NCBI GenBank assembly: GCA_022820505.1
Contig: JAJEFK010000014.1
Coordinates: 16,206 to 80,205 of the forward strand
Length of the DNA stretch: 64,000 nucleotides
Reading direction: 5' to 3'
Source: Acidimicrobiia bacterium
Lineage (GTDB): Bacteria > Actinomycetota > Acidimicrobiia > Acidimicrobiales > Poriferisodalaceae
Under the pieces are notes generated by a model that saw nothing but the letters and a program-made list of their open reading frames with translations, was not told where the DNA came from and did no database searches. Shown here in pieces: positions 1 through 8,701 of the stretch. Each line of letters starts with the position of its first letter. Within the stretch, counting starts at the first letter, position 1. The position numbers and the translations under genes were made by a program.

Positions 1-734
1 TCGCCGGGCCCGAAGTCGGAGTTCACCTGCAGCACGCCGGCACCGGCCTGTCGCATCGCCCGCGCCACCGCGGCCAGCTCGGGATCCCCCGCCGACAGCG
101 ACGGCGTCAGCCGGCCGTCCGCCGCCTTGTGCTTGGTGGTGCGGCTGGTCGTGAATCCGAGCGCCCCGGCTTCGAGTGCCTCAGTGACCAACTCGGTGAT
201 CCGGTCGAGCTCCTCGGCTGTCGGCACCTCGGCGTGATCGGCGCCGCGCTCGCCCATCACGAAGAACCGCAGCGCTCCGTGGGGCAATTGGCTGCCTACG
301 TCCATCACCCGGGGAGTCGCTGCGAGCGCATCGAGATACTCCGGGTAGCTGGTCCAGCGGAAGTCGATCCCCTCGGCGAGCACCGTCCCGGGGATGTCCT
401 CCACCCCCTCCATCAGGTTGATGAGGTAGTCCTCGGTGCCGGGCTGCACCGGAGCGAAGCCGACGCCGCAGTTGCCGAAGATTGCGGTGGTCACCCCGTG
501 CCACGACGATGGCGTCATCTCGGGGTCCCAGGTGGCCTGCCCGTCGTAGTGGGTGTGAATGTCCACCCAGCCCGGCAGCACGAGGTGCCCCTCGGCATCG
601 ATCTCGCGGCTACCCCGGCCGGTCACCTCGCCGACCTCGGCGACCAGCCCGTCGTCGATGGCGACATCGGCTGTCCGAGGCGGGCCGCCGCTCCCGTCAA
701 CGACAGTCCCGTTGCGGATCACGACATCAGCCAT
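1..734 (-). CDS. N-acyl-D-amino-acid deacylase family amidohydrolase (3' part outside window)
   Basis: A metal-dependent amidohydrolase of the D-aminoacylase family, which as a family hydrolyses N-acyl-D-amino acids. About 244 codons are visible; the C-terminal half lies beyond base 1. It opens with MADVVIRNGTVVDGSG, the usual N-terminal beta-sandwich strand. This is followed by the metal-binding D-I-H-T-H-Y-D motif near residue 60 and the family's F-G-N-C-G-V-G-F motif near residue 88. The start is ATG at 734, only 7 nt downstream of a TACGCT box, so the mRNA is probably leaderless. The substrate cannot be told from the sequence; close relatives are often annotated only as amidohydrolases. 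Confidence 0.85.
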   Translation of the reverse strand, partial: MADVVIRNGTVVDGSGGPPRTADVAIDDGLVAEVGEVTGRGSREIDAEGHLVLPGWVDIHTHYDGQATWDPEMTPSSWHGVTTAIFGNCGVGFAPVQPGTEDYLINLMEGVEDIPGTVLAEGIDFRWTSYPEYLDALAATPRVMDVGSQLPHGALRFFVMGERGADHAEVPTAEELDRITELVTEALEAGALGFTTSRTTKHKAADGRLTPSLSAGDPELAAVARAMRQAGAGVLQVNSDFGPG

Positions 735-741
735 GTGTGCG

Positions 742-747
742 AGCGTA
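742..747 (-). promoter_or_regulatory. -10 box of probable leaderless promoter for the amidohydrolase
   Basis: TACGCT on the minus strand ends 7 nt before the ATG at 734 and fits the actinobacterial TANNNT -10 consensus. No clear -35 was seen. Confidence 0.4.
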
Positions 748-765
748 CTGAGTGACGCCGCAGTG

Positions 766-1767
766 CTACCGGGCTCGGCGGCGGCCGATCAGAAAGCCCG
801 TTCCCCACGACAGGTGCATGACAGCGAAGGCCGCAGCCGCCCGTAAGCGATCGCCGACCGAAGGAAGGCGCTGGCGCAGCCGTGCCGCCGCCAACGTGCT
901 TGCGCCGACATATGCGGCAGGAACCATCCCTCCGCGCAGGCGCCCTCGCGCCAACTCCAGCGCGGACAGACCCAGGCCGATCACGAGGGCGGGTGCCGCA
1001 AGCTGCCGCGGCTGGATCGAGCGCGGGCTGCGAGCGATCACCACACGTTTCCAGGCGCCGTACTCGAAGTACTGGCGCGCCAGACCTGCCCAGCTCGACC
1101 GGGGCTGGTACTCCACGACCAAGCTCGGGTCCAGCCACACCACGTGACCCTGCTCGCGCAGGCGCCAGTTCAGTTCGTAGTCCTGGTTCCGCAGCAACGT
1201 TTCGTCGAACCCGCCCACCGACGCCAGCGCGCCAGCGTCAAACACGCCTAGGTACACCGTGTCCACGGGTCCCTCATCGCTCCCATGCCGGAACGCGGCC
1301 GGACCGCCCCCGAACGGCGACGACAGCGCCGCGGCGATGACCCGGCTCACCTCTCCCTGGCCCACCGGATTCTGCACACCTCCGACGTTCGCCGCGCCGG
1401 TGCGCTGAAGCGTTGCCACCGCTCGCTCCACGTACTCGGCTGGGAGCCTGGCCTGGGCGTCGACTCGCACAATGATCTCACCGGCAGCTGCACTGATCGC
1501 CCAGTTGAGACCCGACGACGTCGTACCCGCCGGGTTCGAGACCACTCGGATGGATTGCGCCGACTGATCGTTCGGGCCAGCGGTGCGCGCCCGGCGCTGC
1601 GCCACGGCCTCGGTGTCGTCCGTGCTGGGTGCCGTCGCCACGATCACCTCCATCGGCCCCGGATACGTCTGCGCGCTCACGGCGTCCAAGCATCCCGGCA
1701 GCTCAGCAGCGCAGTTGCGCGCCGGAATCACCACGGAGACGGAGGGCAAGTCCTCGTTGCTGCTCAC
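766..1767 (-). CDS. ExoA-like family 2 glycosyltransferase
   Basis: A membrane-associated GT2 glycosyltransferase of 333 aa resembling ExoA of succinoglycan synthesis, predicted to add a sugar to a lipid-linked polysaccharide intermediate on the cytoplasmic face. The GT-A domain begins with P-S-V-S-V-V-I-P-A-R-N. The metal-binding region is V-R-V-D-A-Q-A, and the acceptor region contains R-N-Q-D-Y-E-L-N-W-R-L-R. The ExoA-type segment G-P-V-D-T-V-Y-L-G-V-F is also present. Hydrophobic segments lie in the last 100 residues. I chose GTG at 1767 because it shares GTGA with the stop of the upstream sugar transferase and starts just before the conserved fold. The longer open frame to 2079 only shadows that gene. 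The two genes are translationally coupled. Confidence 0.85.
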   Translation of the reverse strand: MSSNEDLPSVSVVIPARNCAAELPGCLDAVSAQTYPGPMEVIVATAPSTDDTEAVAQRRARTAGPNDQSAQSIRVVSNPAGTTSSGLNWAISAAAGEIIVRVDAQARLPAEYVERAVATLQRTGAANVGGVQNPVGQGEVSRVIAAALSSPFGGGPAAFRHGSDEGPVDTVYLGVFDAGALASVGGFDETLLRNQDYELNWRLREQGHVVWLDPSLVVEYQPRSSWAGLARQYFEYGAWKRVVIARSPRSIQPRQLAAPALVIGLGLSALELARGRLRGGMVPAAYVGASTLAAARLRQRLPSVGDRLRAAAAFAVMHLSWGTGFLIGRRRAR

Positions 1768-3164
1768 CGGGCGTTGCGGCGAGCCATGACGACGAGGCTC
1801 TTCGCCATGATCTCCCAGTCGAGCACCGGCGACCAGTTGACGACGTACTGCAGGTCGTGACCGAGCTTGTAGCCGGGATCGGTCTGGTAGTGGCCCTGCG
1901 TCTGCGCGAGCCCGGTGATGCCGGGCGGCACGTCGTGACGCCTGCCGTACCCGGCGATCTCGCGCTCGAGCCGCGCAACGAATTGCGGTCGTTCGGGCCG
2001 GGGCCCCACCAGCGACATCGTGCCGGTCAGCACATTCCAGAGCTGCGGCAGCTCGTCGAGGCGGGTGCGGCGCAGCCAACCCATGCCGCTCATCACCCGG
2101 GGATCGTTCGAGGCAGCCAGCACCGGACCGTTGATCTCGGCATCACGCGTCATCGTGCGGAACTTCTGCAGCACGAACGGCGCTCCGCCGCGCCCCACGC
2201 GTTCCTGCCGGTACAGCACACCCGGGCCACCCACGATCCTGACGTAGATGGCAACGGCGATCGTGAGCGGCAGTGCGAACGGGGCGAGCAGCGCCAGGTA
2301 CGCCAGGTCCAAGAGCCGCTTGAAGCGCAGCCGGCACACCGGCAGCGCATGGTTTCGGAGCGCCACGAACGGCATTCCCCCGATCTGCCGACTGCGCTGC
2401 AGGCCGAGCACTGTGTCCGCCGGCGTGATCCGCCGGAAGACGCCGACGTTGCGCAGTTCCAGCTCGCCGAGCGGCTCGGGATAGATGGTTTCCAGCGGTT
2501 GGCCCGACAGGAGCAGCAGCTCGGTGACCTCGAGGCGATCTGCTTCACCGATGATCAGCGCGGGGTCGGTGAGGCTGCCCGCGACCACTGCGTCAGCCTC
2601 CGCATCGGCGAGGTGCTCGGCAGCGGACTCGATGTCAGCAGCCGAGCCCACCAGCAGCATGCGGGGCTTGCCGTACCGCAGCAGGCGCACGCGGCGCGCA
2701 CCCCAGCGATTGAACGAGATCAGCACGGCACCGGCCACGGCGAGCACCACCAGGTTCCCCCTGGGCATCAGGTAGCGACCCGTCAGCAACGTGACCGTGG
2801 CGTCGCCGCCCGCCGCCATGAACGTCAGGAGCATGGCGCGTGGCAGCCATGGCCGATGCCCCAGCCGTTGCTCGAATTCGTAGAGCCCGCCGAAGTAGTA
2901 GACGGTCATGTGCAAGAAGGTGGCCACCCCGAAGCCGATCAGGTAATGCGTCCGCGGGTACGTCGGCCAGTCGAACCCGAAACGCACCACGGTGATGGCC
3001 ACCATCAAGGCGAACAACGTCACGGCATCGACGACGTACAGGAACCGGAAGCCCCGCCGGGCGGGCGGCACCGCGGATGAAGTCACGGCATCGCCTGTCG
3101 GGTCAGCCTCCAAGGCGATGTCCGGCGTGGTGTCCGGCAGTCGATGCCGCTCCTGGACCACCAT
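1764..3164 (-). CDS. Polyprenyl-phosphate sugar-1-phosphate transferase (initiating enzyme of exopolysaccharide synthesis)
   Basis: A bacterial sugar transferase of 466 aa, expected to move a sugar-1-phosphate from UDP-sugar onto undecaprenyl phosphate and so start assembly of a surface polysaccharide repeat unit. The N-terminal half has four hydrophobic segments (about residues 42-140) and a CoA-binding-like middle part. The C-terminal catalytic domain (about 280-466) begins with F-K-R-L-L-D-L-A and carries the hallmarks L-Y-R-Q-E-R-V-G, F-R-T-M, D-E-L-P-Q-L-W-N-V-L and V-G-P-R-P-E. It is the first gene of a two-gene unit with the ExoA-like protein. The start ATG lies 7 nt after a TAGTAT box with no Shine-Dalgarno. 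Confidence 0.93.
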   Translation of the reverse strand: MVVQERHRLPDTTPDIALEADPTGDAVTSSAVPPARRGFRFLYVVDAVTLFALMVAITVVRFGFDWPTYPRTHYLIGFGVATFLHMTVYYFGGLYEFEQRLGHRPWLPRAMLLTFMAAGGDATVTLLTGRYLMPRGNLVVLAVAGAVLISFNRWGARRVRLLRYGKPRMLLVGSAADIESAAEHLADAEADAVVAGSLTDPALIIGEADRLEVTELLLLSGQPLETIYPEPLGELELRNVGVFRRITPADTVLGLQRSRQIGGMPFVALRNHALPVCRLRFKRLLDLAYLALLAPFALPLTIAVAIYVRIVGGPGVLYRQERVGRGGAPFVLQKFRTMTRDAEINGPVLAASNDPRVMSGMGWLRRTRLDELPQLWNVLTGTMSLVGPRPERPQFVARLEREIAGYGRRHDVPPGITGLAQTQGHYQTDPGYKLGHDLQYVVNWSPVLDWEIMAKSLVVMARRNAR

Positions 3165-3171
3165 CGGGCCG

Positions 3172-3177
3172 ATACTA
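3172..3177 (-). promoter_or_regulatory. -10 box of probable leaderless promoter for the sugar transferase
   Basis: TAGTAT on the minus strand is separated by 7 nt from the ATG at 3164, and there is no purine-rich ribosome-binding site between them. It is one of the best -10 matches in the window. Confidence 0.5.
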
Positions 3178-3258
3178 CGCTGCGTCTCTCCAAGCGGTGG
3201 GTGCGGCGATCAGCATTGCAGCGATCAGAATCGGGCGATCGGAAACGACGGATCCTTC

Positions 3259-4965
3259 ATGCTCACTCCAGGACGTCCAGAGGCTGAGCCGACAGGCGAA
3301 GCCGTGGCCCGAGCGGCCCGTGAGCGCAGCGAACAAGAGCGGGAAGCAATGGGCGGCTCGCAAGGAAGGTTCGGCAGTCCGCGCATCGTTCTCGCCCGGT
3401 TGCGCTCGGGCTGGACCGCCGTCATCCTCATCTGCATCGGCGTGCTGCTGCTGTGGGCGCCCGACCTCAACCTGCCACTCGGCAACAGCGACGACGGCCG
3501 GATCTTCGGCCGCGCGGGCATCCAGGCACGCAACTTCTGGGACATCGGGCCGCTCGACTCCAGCCTGGGCGCGAGGACGGACCCGTTCATCAGGGCCGAA
3601 TTCGAGGTGCCGCCGAGGGCTGAACCGCCCCCCGAGGCAGTCACCTACGCCCATCACCCGCCCCTGAAACAGTTCCTCACCATTGTCTCGGTGGGCGCGC
3701 TCGGCGACAGCCCGCAGGCGGTGCGCATCACCGACTTCCTGCTCGGGGCCGCCACCGTGGCATTCATGGCCGCGCTGCTGCGCGCCGTAGGCATGCGATG
3801 GGGGCCGACGCTGCTCGCCTTGCTCGCGATGGTGAGCACCGGCTTCTTCTATGTGTATGCCCGCATGGGCATCAGCTTCTCGATGCTGCTGGCGCTCACT
3901 GCGGCCATCGCGTGGCTGCGCCAGGTCGAGCAGCCATCCCGGTGGGCGCTCGTGGGCGCCGGCGCGCTGGCTGCTCTCACGGCAATGCACTCCTGGATCG
4001 CCATTGCATCGCTGGGCTTGCTGTTGCCGTGGCTGTTCTGGGGCACGCTGCAGCGGCGACGCTGCGGAGACGACACCGGCGCCCGCGCCGTGCCAACCGC
4101 AGGCGTGGCCGGATGGATGCGCCGAGGATGGTCGCCGGCGCTGACCGCGGTCACGGCTGGCGCCGTGCTGGGGGGCCTGTTGACCGCCGGTTGGCTGCTG
4201 AACGCAACCGACATCTCCGAACTCAGCGAGAGGGTCGCCTTCCGGACCGGCAACGACGTCTCGACCGCAGCCGAGCAGGCCCAGTTCACCTTCGGCGAAT
4301 TCCTCCAGCGCCAATGGACGTTCGCAGGTCACGAGCTGCTCACATCATGGTGGCTGCGCCTGCTGTTCCTCCCGGCGCTCATCGCCGGCCTCATCGACCG
4401 GCGAACCCGCGGACCGGTGGTGGTGACGCTCGCAGTGGCCATGTCGCTCACGTTCGCGCTGCAACAGGGTGCGTGGATCCATCGCCTGTGGAACTTCCCG
4501 TGGGTGGCCCCCACATCCATCGGCATCGCGGCCCTTGCCGACGCGATCCGTCGATTGCTGCGGGGCCCCGCCGCGAAGCTCCGCGCGCCGCTGGGAGCAG
4601 CCGCTGCGGCGGTGGCGCTGGTGACGCTGGCCTTCGTCGTGACAGGCTCCACGCGGGACTTCTACCTCGAACGTCCCGCCGATGCCGGAGCTGTGCTGGA
4701 ACAGGCACAACATGATCCACGGGTCGGCGAAGCGGAATTGGTGTGGTTCACCTCGGGCATCTGGACGCCACGCTGGATCTCGTACTACCTCGACCGGCCG
4801 GTGTGGATGCTCGACGAAGCCGACCTCGGCTATGTCGCTGCCACAGACGTCATCCTCGTACGCAACGATCGGGTGCCCTCCTTCGTGCCCCCCGAATCGA
4901 TGGCCGCGCCGCTGGCCGCCGGCGAGGAATACACACTGATCTCCGCGGCGGCACTGGCAAAGTAA
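3259..4965 (+). CDS. GT-C fold membrane glycosyltransferase (copy A)
   Basis: A polytopic membrane protein of about 568 aa with the layout of GT-C enzymes that use polyprenyl-phosphate sugars. The first membrane segment is followed by a periplasmic loop containing L-G-N-S-D-D-G-R and then Y-A-H-H-P-P-L-K, matching the acidic and H-P-P-L signatures of the PMT/ArnT group. About ten further hydrophobic segments follow and a soluble tail ends the protein. It has a clear paralogue at 45,497-47,074 in this window. The start is uncertain: ATG at 3259 is given, and ATG at 3349 would match the paralogue's N-terminus better. It sits divergently beside the sugar transferase and next to galE, so a role in cell-surface glycan synthesis is inferred. 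The acceptor is unknown. Confidence 0.75.
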   Translation: MLTPGRPEAEPTGEAVARAARERSEQEREAMGGSQGRFGSPRIVLARLRSGWTAVILICIGVLLLWAPDLNLPLGNSDDGRIFGRAGIQARNFWDIGPLDSSLGARTDPFIRAEFEVPPRAEPPPEAVTYAHHPPLKQFLTIVSVGALGDSPQAVRITDFLLGAATVAFMAALLRAVGMRWGPTLLALLAMVSTGFFYVYARMGISFSMLLALTAAIAWLRQVEQPSRWALVGAGALAALTAMHSWIAIASLGLLLPWLFWGTLQRRRCGDDTGARAVPTAGVAGWMRRGWSPALTAVTAGAVLGGLLTAGWLLNATDISELSERVAFRTGNDVSTAAEQAQFTFGEFLQRQWTFAGHELLTSWWLRLLFLPALIAGLIDRRTRGPVVVTLAVAMSLTFALQQGAWIHRLWNFPWVAPTSIGIAALADAIRRLLRGPAAKLRAPLGAAAAAVALVTLAFVVTGSTRDFYLERPADAGAVLEQAQHDPRVGEAELVWFTSGIWTPRWISYYLDRPVWMLDEADLGYVAATDVILVRNDRVPSFVPPESMAAPLAAGEEYTLISAAALAK

Positions 4966-4981
4966 CGCCGCCCGGGGGGGC

Positions 4982-5995
4982 TCAGCTTGGCGGTGAAGCG
5001 TCTGCGCGGCAGCTGACGAATCGCCAGTGATCGGCGAGCATCTGGCGCAGGTCTCGCTGCGCACACCAGCCGAGTTCATCTGCGGCACGGCGGCAGTCGG
5101 CCCATGACTCGGCGATGTCGCCAGGTCGGCGGCCCACGATCTCGCAGGGGATCGGCCGACCGGTGACAGCCTCCGTCGCCGCCACCAGCTCGAGCACCGT
5201 GGTGCCTGCTCCGGTACCGAGATTGAACACGCGGCTTCGGTGGGTGCCGAGATCGGCCTGGAGCGCCGCCACGTGCCCTTCAGCCAGGTCCGTCACGTGG
5301 ACGAAATCGCGTACCGCTGTGCCGTCGCGGGTGTCGTAGTCATTGCCGAAGACCTGCAAACGGCTGAGGGGGCCCAGAGCTGCTCGCATGACGGCTGGTA
5401 CGAGATTCTGGCCAGCAGTGATCGGCTGCTCCCCGATTCGTCCCGAGGGGTGCGCACCGACCGGGTTGAAGTAACGCAAGATGACGACCCGCAGGTCGGA
5501 AGATGCCGCCGTATCGGCGAGGATGCGCTCGCACATCAGCTTGGTGGTGCCGTACGGGCTCTGGGGCGCAGGCGGTGTTTCCTCGCTCACCGGCAGCTGG
5601 TCGGGCGTTCCGTAGACCGCCGCCGACGAGCTGAAGACGAAGCGATCAATGCCGCGCTCGACAGCGATCTCGGCCAGGCTCAGCGTCGAGAGAAAGTTGT
5701 TGCGGTAGTACCGCAGCGGATCGGCAAACGACTCCGGGACGCTCTTGTGCGCCGCGAAGTGCATGATCGAATCGAAGTCGTGTTCATCGCAGAGCTGTCG
5801 AACTGCGGTGCGATCCGCCGCATCGCCTTCGATGACGACTAAATCTGGCGTCGTCAGCCGTCGAAGCTCGCCTACCGCGTCACGCCGGGCGTTGGAGAAA
5901 TCATCCAACACGACGACGTCGCGCCCCGCCTCATGCAGAGCAGCCACCGTGTGGCTCCCGACGTATCCGGCGCCGCCGGACACAAGCGTCGTCAT
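4982..5995 (-). CDS. galE: UDP-glucose 4-epimerase
   Basis: Interconverts UDP-glucose and UDP-galactose, supplying galactosyl donors for the neighbouring polysaccharide genes. The 337 aa length is typical. The Rossmann glycine motif G-G-A-G-Y-V-G is at residues 7-13, the catalytic Ser region is F-S-S-S-A-A-V-Y-G, the Y-x-x-x-K pair is in S-P-Y-G-T-T-K, and the substrate-binding segment R-Y-F-N-P-V-G-A-H follows. It is convergent with the GT-C gene (16-nt gap of mostly C and G). Confidence 0.95.
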   Translation of the reverse strand: MTTLVSGGAGYVGSHTVAALHEAGRDVVVLDDFSNARRDAVGELRRLTTPDLVVIEGDAADRTAVRQLCDEHDFDSIMHFAAHKSVPESFADPLRYYRNNFLSTLSLAEIAVERGIDRFVFSSSAAVYGTPDQLPVSEETPPAPQSPYGTTKLMCERILADTAASSDLRVVILRYFNPVGAHPSGRIGEQPITAGQNLVPAVMRAALGPLSRLQVFGNDYDTRDGTAVRDFVHVTDLAEGHVAALQADLGTHRSRVFNLGTGAGTTVLELVAATEAVTGRPIPCEIVGRRPGDIAESWADCRRAADELGWCAQRDLRQMLADHWRFVSCRADASPPS

Positions 5996-6094
5996 GTGGG
6001 CAGTGTGCCACCCTCCCGCGACAGGCGACCGGTATGGTGAACATTCGGTCGGATGGCCGCGGTGGCCCTGCTGCGCATGTCAAGGAGCAGACCT

Positions 6095-7309
6095 TTGGAG
6101 CACGTCCGCGAACCATTTGCCGAAGGCCGCCAGGACGCGGTCAGGGGGCGCCGCCGTACCTGGATCGCTGCAAGCAAAACGCGTCGGCCGCTGATCTGGG
6201 CGACATGGCTCGCGGTGCTGATGTTGCTGTCGGCCTGCTCGTCCATCACGGTGCCGCCGGAGACGACCGAGGTCGAACCCGCACCGACCGCCACGTCGGC
6301 GCCGAACGTCACGCCGCCCACCACTGCCGCACCGCCCAGCGGGACGGCACCGCCGACGACTGCAGCGCCGGTCACGTCGGCGGCCCTCGCCGAGCCCGCT
6401 ACGTCCACCGCCGCCGCCGCGCCACAGTTCACGGCGCCCTTCACCGGCTTGCCGACGCCCACCGAGATGCTGCGGCCCGCGGCAGTTGTGAAGATCGACA
6501 ATCACCCCCGAGCCTTGCCGCAGTGGGGCCTCAACCATGCCGACGTCGTCTACGAGGAACTCGTCGAGGCCCGGCTCACGCGATTCGCAGCGATCTTCCA
6601 TTCCACCAATGCCGACGTGATCGGTCCAGTCCGATCGGCACGCACCGGCGACTTTGCACTGCTGTCGAACCTCAACCGTCCCATCTTTGTGAACTCGGGA
6701 GCCAACGATTACACCGCGCGAGCCCTCCGCAGGGTCGACGCCATCGCCATCATCGACGGGGCCGCCATTGCCAAAGGCGTGTTCGAACGCTCGCCAGAGA
6801 AGAACGCCCCCCACAATCTCGTTACTGACACCGCCCGTATCTATGCAGCAGGTGCAGCCGAGGGCAGGACACCCCCGAAGTACTTCCGATTCCGTGCCGA
6901 GGGCGAGCCGCTGCCGCGAGGCAGGGCGGTCAGCGGAGTAGATGTCGACTACGGGCAGATCAAGGCCTCATACCGCTGGGACGCTGCCGCGGCCGGCTGG
7001 GCTCGCACACAGAACGGCAGCGACCACACCGACTTCGACGGCGTGCGCATTGCACCCGAGAACGTCATCGTGCAGTTCGTGCGGTATCGCCAGAGCCCTG
7101 CGGATGCTGCCACCCCAGAGCCAGTGCTGACGGGCAGCGGAGAGGCGTGGATCTTCAGCAATGGCATGCTGGTGCAAGGCACCTGGGAGCGCCTCTCGGA
7201 GCTCGATGTCACGGTGTTCCGATCCGACAACGCCCTCATCGTGCCGCTGACACCCGGGCGCACGTGGATCGCGCTCGCTCCAGCGGGAACGGCGGAAATC
7301 GTCCCCTGA
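6095..7309 (+). CDS. DUF3048 (YerB-like) lipoprotein
   Basis: A predicted secreted lipoprotein of about 404 aa. The start is taken as TTG at 6095 because AGGAG at 6083-6087 lies 7 nt upstream; the upstream in-frame ATG codons have no such site. A basic stretch is followed by a membrane segment and the lipobox L-L-S-A-C-S-S near residue 47. Next comes a 70-residue Pro/Thr/Ala-rich linker, typical of a wall-spanning stalk. The DUF3048 domain follows, with the diagnostic V-K-I-D-N-H-P-x-A-x-P-Q, N-x-A-D-V-V-Y-E-E and G-P-V-R-S-A-R motifs. YerB of Bacillus is the best-known relative. The molecular function is not established. Confidence 0.88.
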   Translation: MEHVREPFAEGRQDAVRGRRRTWIAASKTRRPLIWATWLAVLMLLSACSSITVPPETTEVEPAPTATSAPNVTPPTTAAPPSGTAPPTTAAPVTSAALAEPATSTAAAAPQFTAPFTGLPTPTEMLRPAAVVKIDNHPRALPQWGLNHADVVYEELVEARLTRFAAIFHSTNADVIGPVRSARTGDFALLSNLNRPIFVNSGANDYTARALRRVDAIAIIDGAAIAKGVFERSPEKNAPHNLVTDTARIYAAGAAEGRTPPKYFRFRAEGEPLPRGRAVSGVDVDYGQIKASYRWDAAAAGWARTQNGSDHTDFDGVRIAPENVIVQFVRYRQSPADAATPEPVLTGSGEAWIFSNGMLVQGTWERLSELDVTVFRSDNALIVPLTPGRTWIALAPAGTAEIVP

Positions 7310-7331
7310 CCCGGTTGGCTCAGCCCGTCGA

Positions 7332-7757
7332 TCAGTCGAACTCGTGGCGAGGCACGTCCGACCACAGTCGCTCGAGGTCGTAGTACTCGCGGCTGGGCTC
7401 GTGGAAGATGTGCGCCACGAACTCGCCGAAGTCGAGCAGCACCCATTGCGCCTCGTCGAGTCCCTCGGTGCGGATCGGCCCAGCGCCGCCGGCCGCTTTC
7501 ACGTGGGCCTCCATCAACTCGGCGATGCGTCGCACCCGTCGCGCATTGGGAGCGCTCGCGACGATGAACCAATCGGTGATCGCCAATACATCGCCCACGT
7601 CGAGTGCCACGATTCGCTCAGCAGACATCTCCGCGGCCCCGTCCACTGCGGCTTGCACCAGCGGCGGCACTTCAGCGTCTGTGTTGATCGGGTCCCGCTG
7701 GAGGGCGTGAACCCCGGAAGGAGCCGGGAACGCCTGCGGAACCGATGCCACGCTCAC
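7332..7757 (-). CDS. rsfS: Ribosomal silencing factor RsfS
   Basis: Binds ribosomal protein uL14 and blocks joining of the ribosomal subunits in starved cells. The 141-aa product has the family core A-L-D-V-G-D-V-L-A-I-T-D-W-F-I-V-A-S near residues 45-62, then E-G-L-D-E-A-Q-W-V-L-L-D-F-G-E-F-V-A-H-I-F and an R-E-Y-Y-D-L-E-R-L-W tail. The GTG start at 7757 shares GTGA with the stop of nadD, so the two are translationally coupled. The longer in-frame ORF upstream is only the antisense-frame shadow of nadD. Confidence 0.92.
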   Translation of the reverse strand: MSVASVPQAFPAPSGVHALQRDPINTDAEVPPLVQAAVDGAAEMSAERIVALDVGDVLAITDWFIVASAPNARRVRRIAELMEAHVKAAGGAGPIRTEGLDEAQWVLLDFGEFVAHIFHEPSREYYDLERLWSDVPRHEFD

Positions 7758-8347
7758 GGAGAATAGAGCCTGTGCTCGACGATGTAGCTCATGACGGCGG
7801 TCGGCACGAGCTGAGCTGCCTGACGCGGGATCTCCTTGTGGGCACGATGAGTCAACAGCTCGCGCACGTACGTGGCTGAGGCCTCCACTGGTTCCATCAG
7901 CACCGTCTCGGTACGCCAGCCTTCGACATGGACGGGCGGCCCGCCTCGTGGCTGGACAACCGCGAGCCTCACACGCTCGGCGAGCTCGGCGGCCCGGTGC
8001 CACGTCGAGACGCCGCCAGCTGCGGCGGGGCCCATCACCAGCAACGTTTCGGTCCCCGGCTGCTCGAGCTCGGCGACGGTGTCAATGGTGTACGTCGGTC
8101 CGCCTCGCCGGATCTCCAGATCGCTCACGATCATGCTGTCGAAGTCGCGAAAGGCCAGCTGGGCCATGGCGAACCGGTGATGCGCAGGCGTGACGAGCCG
8201 CTCGGCTGATTTCTGCCACGGATCGTTCGCCACGACGATGTAGAGCAGGTCGATGTCGAGCTGCTCTCGCGCGCAGATCGCAGCGGCGACGTGACCGGCG
8301 TGGGGCGGGTCGAACGTGCCCCCGAAGATCGCTTGTCGCGGCGGCAC
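7754..8347 (-). CDS. nadD: Nicotinate-nucleotide adenylyltransferase
   Basis: Adenylates nicotinate mononucleotide to deamido-NAD in NAD biosynthesis. The 197-aa length is normal. The nucleotidyltransferase motif G-G-T-F-D-P-P-H-A-G-H (residues 9-19) and the C-terminal S-A-T-Y-V-R-E-L-L (ISSTxIR equivalent) are both present. The start is GTG at 8347, 6 nt after a TACACT box without a ribosome-binding site. It is the first gene of the nadD-rsfS unit, an arrangement widely conserved in bacteria. Confidence 0.94.
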   Translation of the reverse strand: MPPRQAIFGGTFDPPHAGHVAAAICAREQLDIDLLYIVVANDPWQKSAERLVTPAHHRFAMAQLAFRDFDSMIVSDLEIRRGGPTYTIDTVAELEQPGTETLLVMGPAAAGGVSTWHRAAELAERVRLAVVQPRGGPPVHVEGWRTETVLMEPVEASATYVRELLTHRAHKEIPRQAAQLVPTAVMSYIVEHRLYSP

Positions 8348-8353
8348 CGCAGC

Positions 8354-8359
8354 AGTGTA
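8354..8359 (-). promoter_or_regulatory. -10 box of probable leaderless nadD promoter
   Basis: TACACT on the minus strand is followed by 6 nt and then the GTG start of nadD. No Shine-Dalgarno sequence fits in that space. Confidence 0.5.
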
Positions 8360-8497
8360 GAGTCACGCCACACATCACTTCTGCAGCGCGCACCGGGGAG
8401 CCACTGCATTGATCGGCAAGCCCCCGGTGGCGGCTGTTTGCGCGCGTCATGCGCCATGTGCTACTTTTGACTGTCCGCCCAAAGCAGTGCTGCACAA

Positions 8498-8688
8498 GGC
8501 CCGGGTTCTCGGGCCTGGCATCGCATGCGGGCGTACAAGCAAGATCGGCTCCGCCACAACGGCGGTGCCACGCCTGAGTTTGGACTGCCGCAGTCCTGCG
8601 AAGGCTGAACATACCCGGTGCCCCCCGCCGGGTGGCATGCCAGGGCGGCATGCAAGCGAATACGAAGAACCGGCTGCCCCCTGCCGGT
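8498..8688 (+). ncRNA. Structured leader or small RNA with two C-rich hairpin loops (6C-RNA-like candidate)
   Basis: The 354-nt gap between nadD and the sigma factor gene holds no credible ORF but has a run of short hairpins. They are 8498-8515 (6-bp stem), 8547-8569 (5+3 bp with a T-T mismatch), 8582-8596 (6-bp stem, CCG loop), 8613-8633 (stem ACCCGG/CCGGGT, loop with six C at 8621-8626), 8635-8653 (7-bp stem GCATGCC/GGCATGC) and 8669-8688 (stem ACCGGC/GCCGGT, loop with five C at 8677-8681). The two C-loop hairpins share the loop start TGCCCCC and related stems. 6C RNA of actinobacteria is defined by two stem-loops with C runs, so this may be a 6C relative. The last hairpin ends just before the sigma factor's GGAG, so it could instead be a regulatory 5' leader. 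No T-tract terminator was seen. Confidence 0.45.
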
Positions 8689-8701
8689 TGGAGCGAATGT
8701 C

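Noticed and set aside
1629..3080. Long plus-strand open frame (483 codons)
   Set aside because: It is antisense to the sugar transferase and ExoA-like genes, is rich in His/Arg/Gln with no motif, and arises from the GC-rich third positions of those genes.
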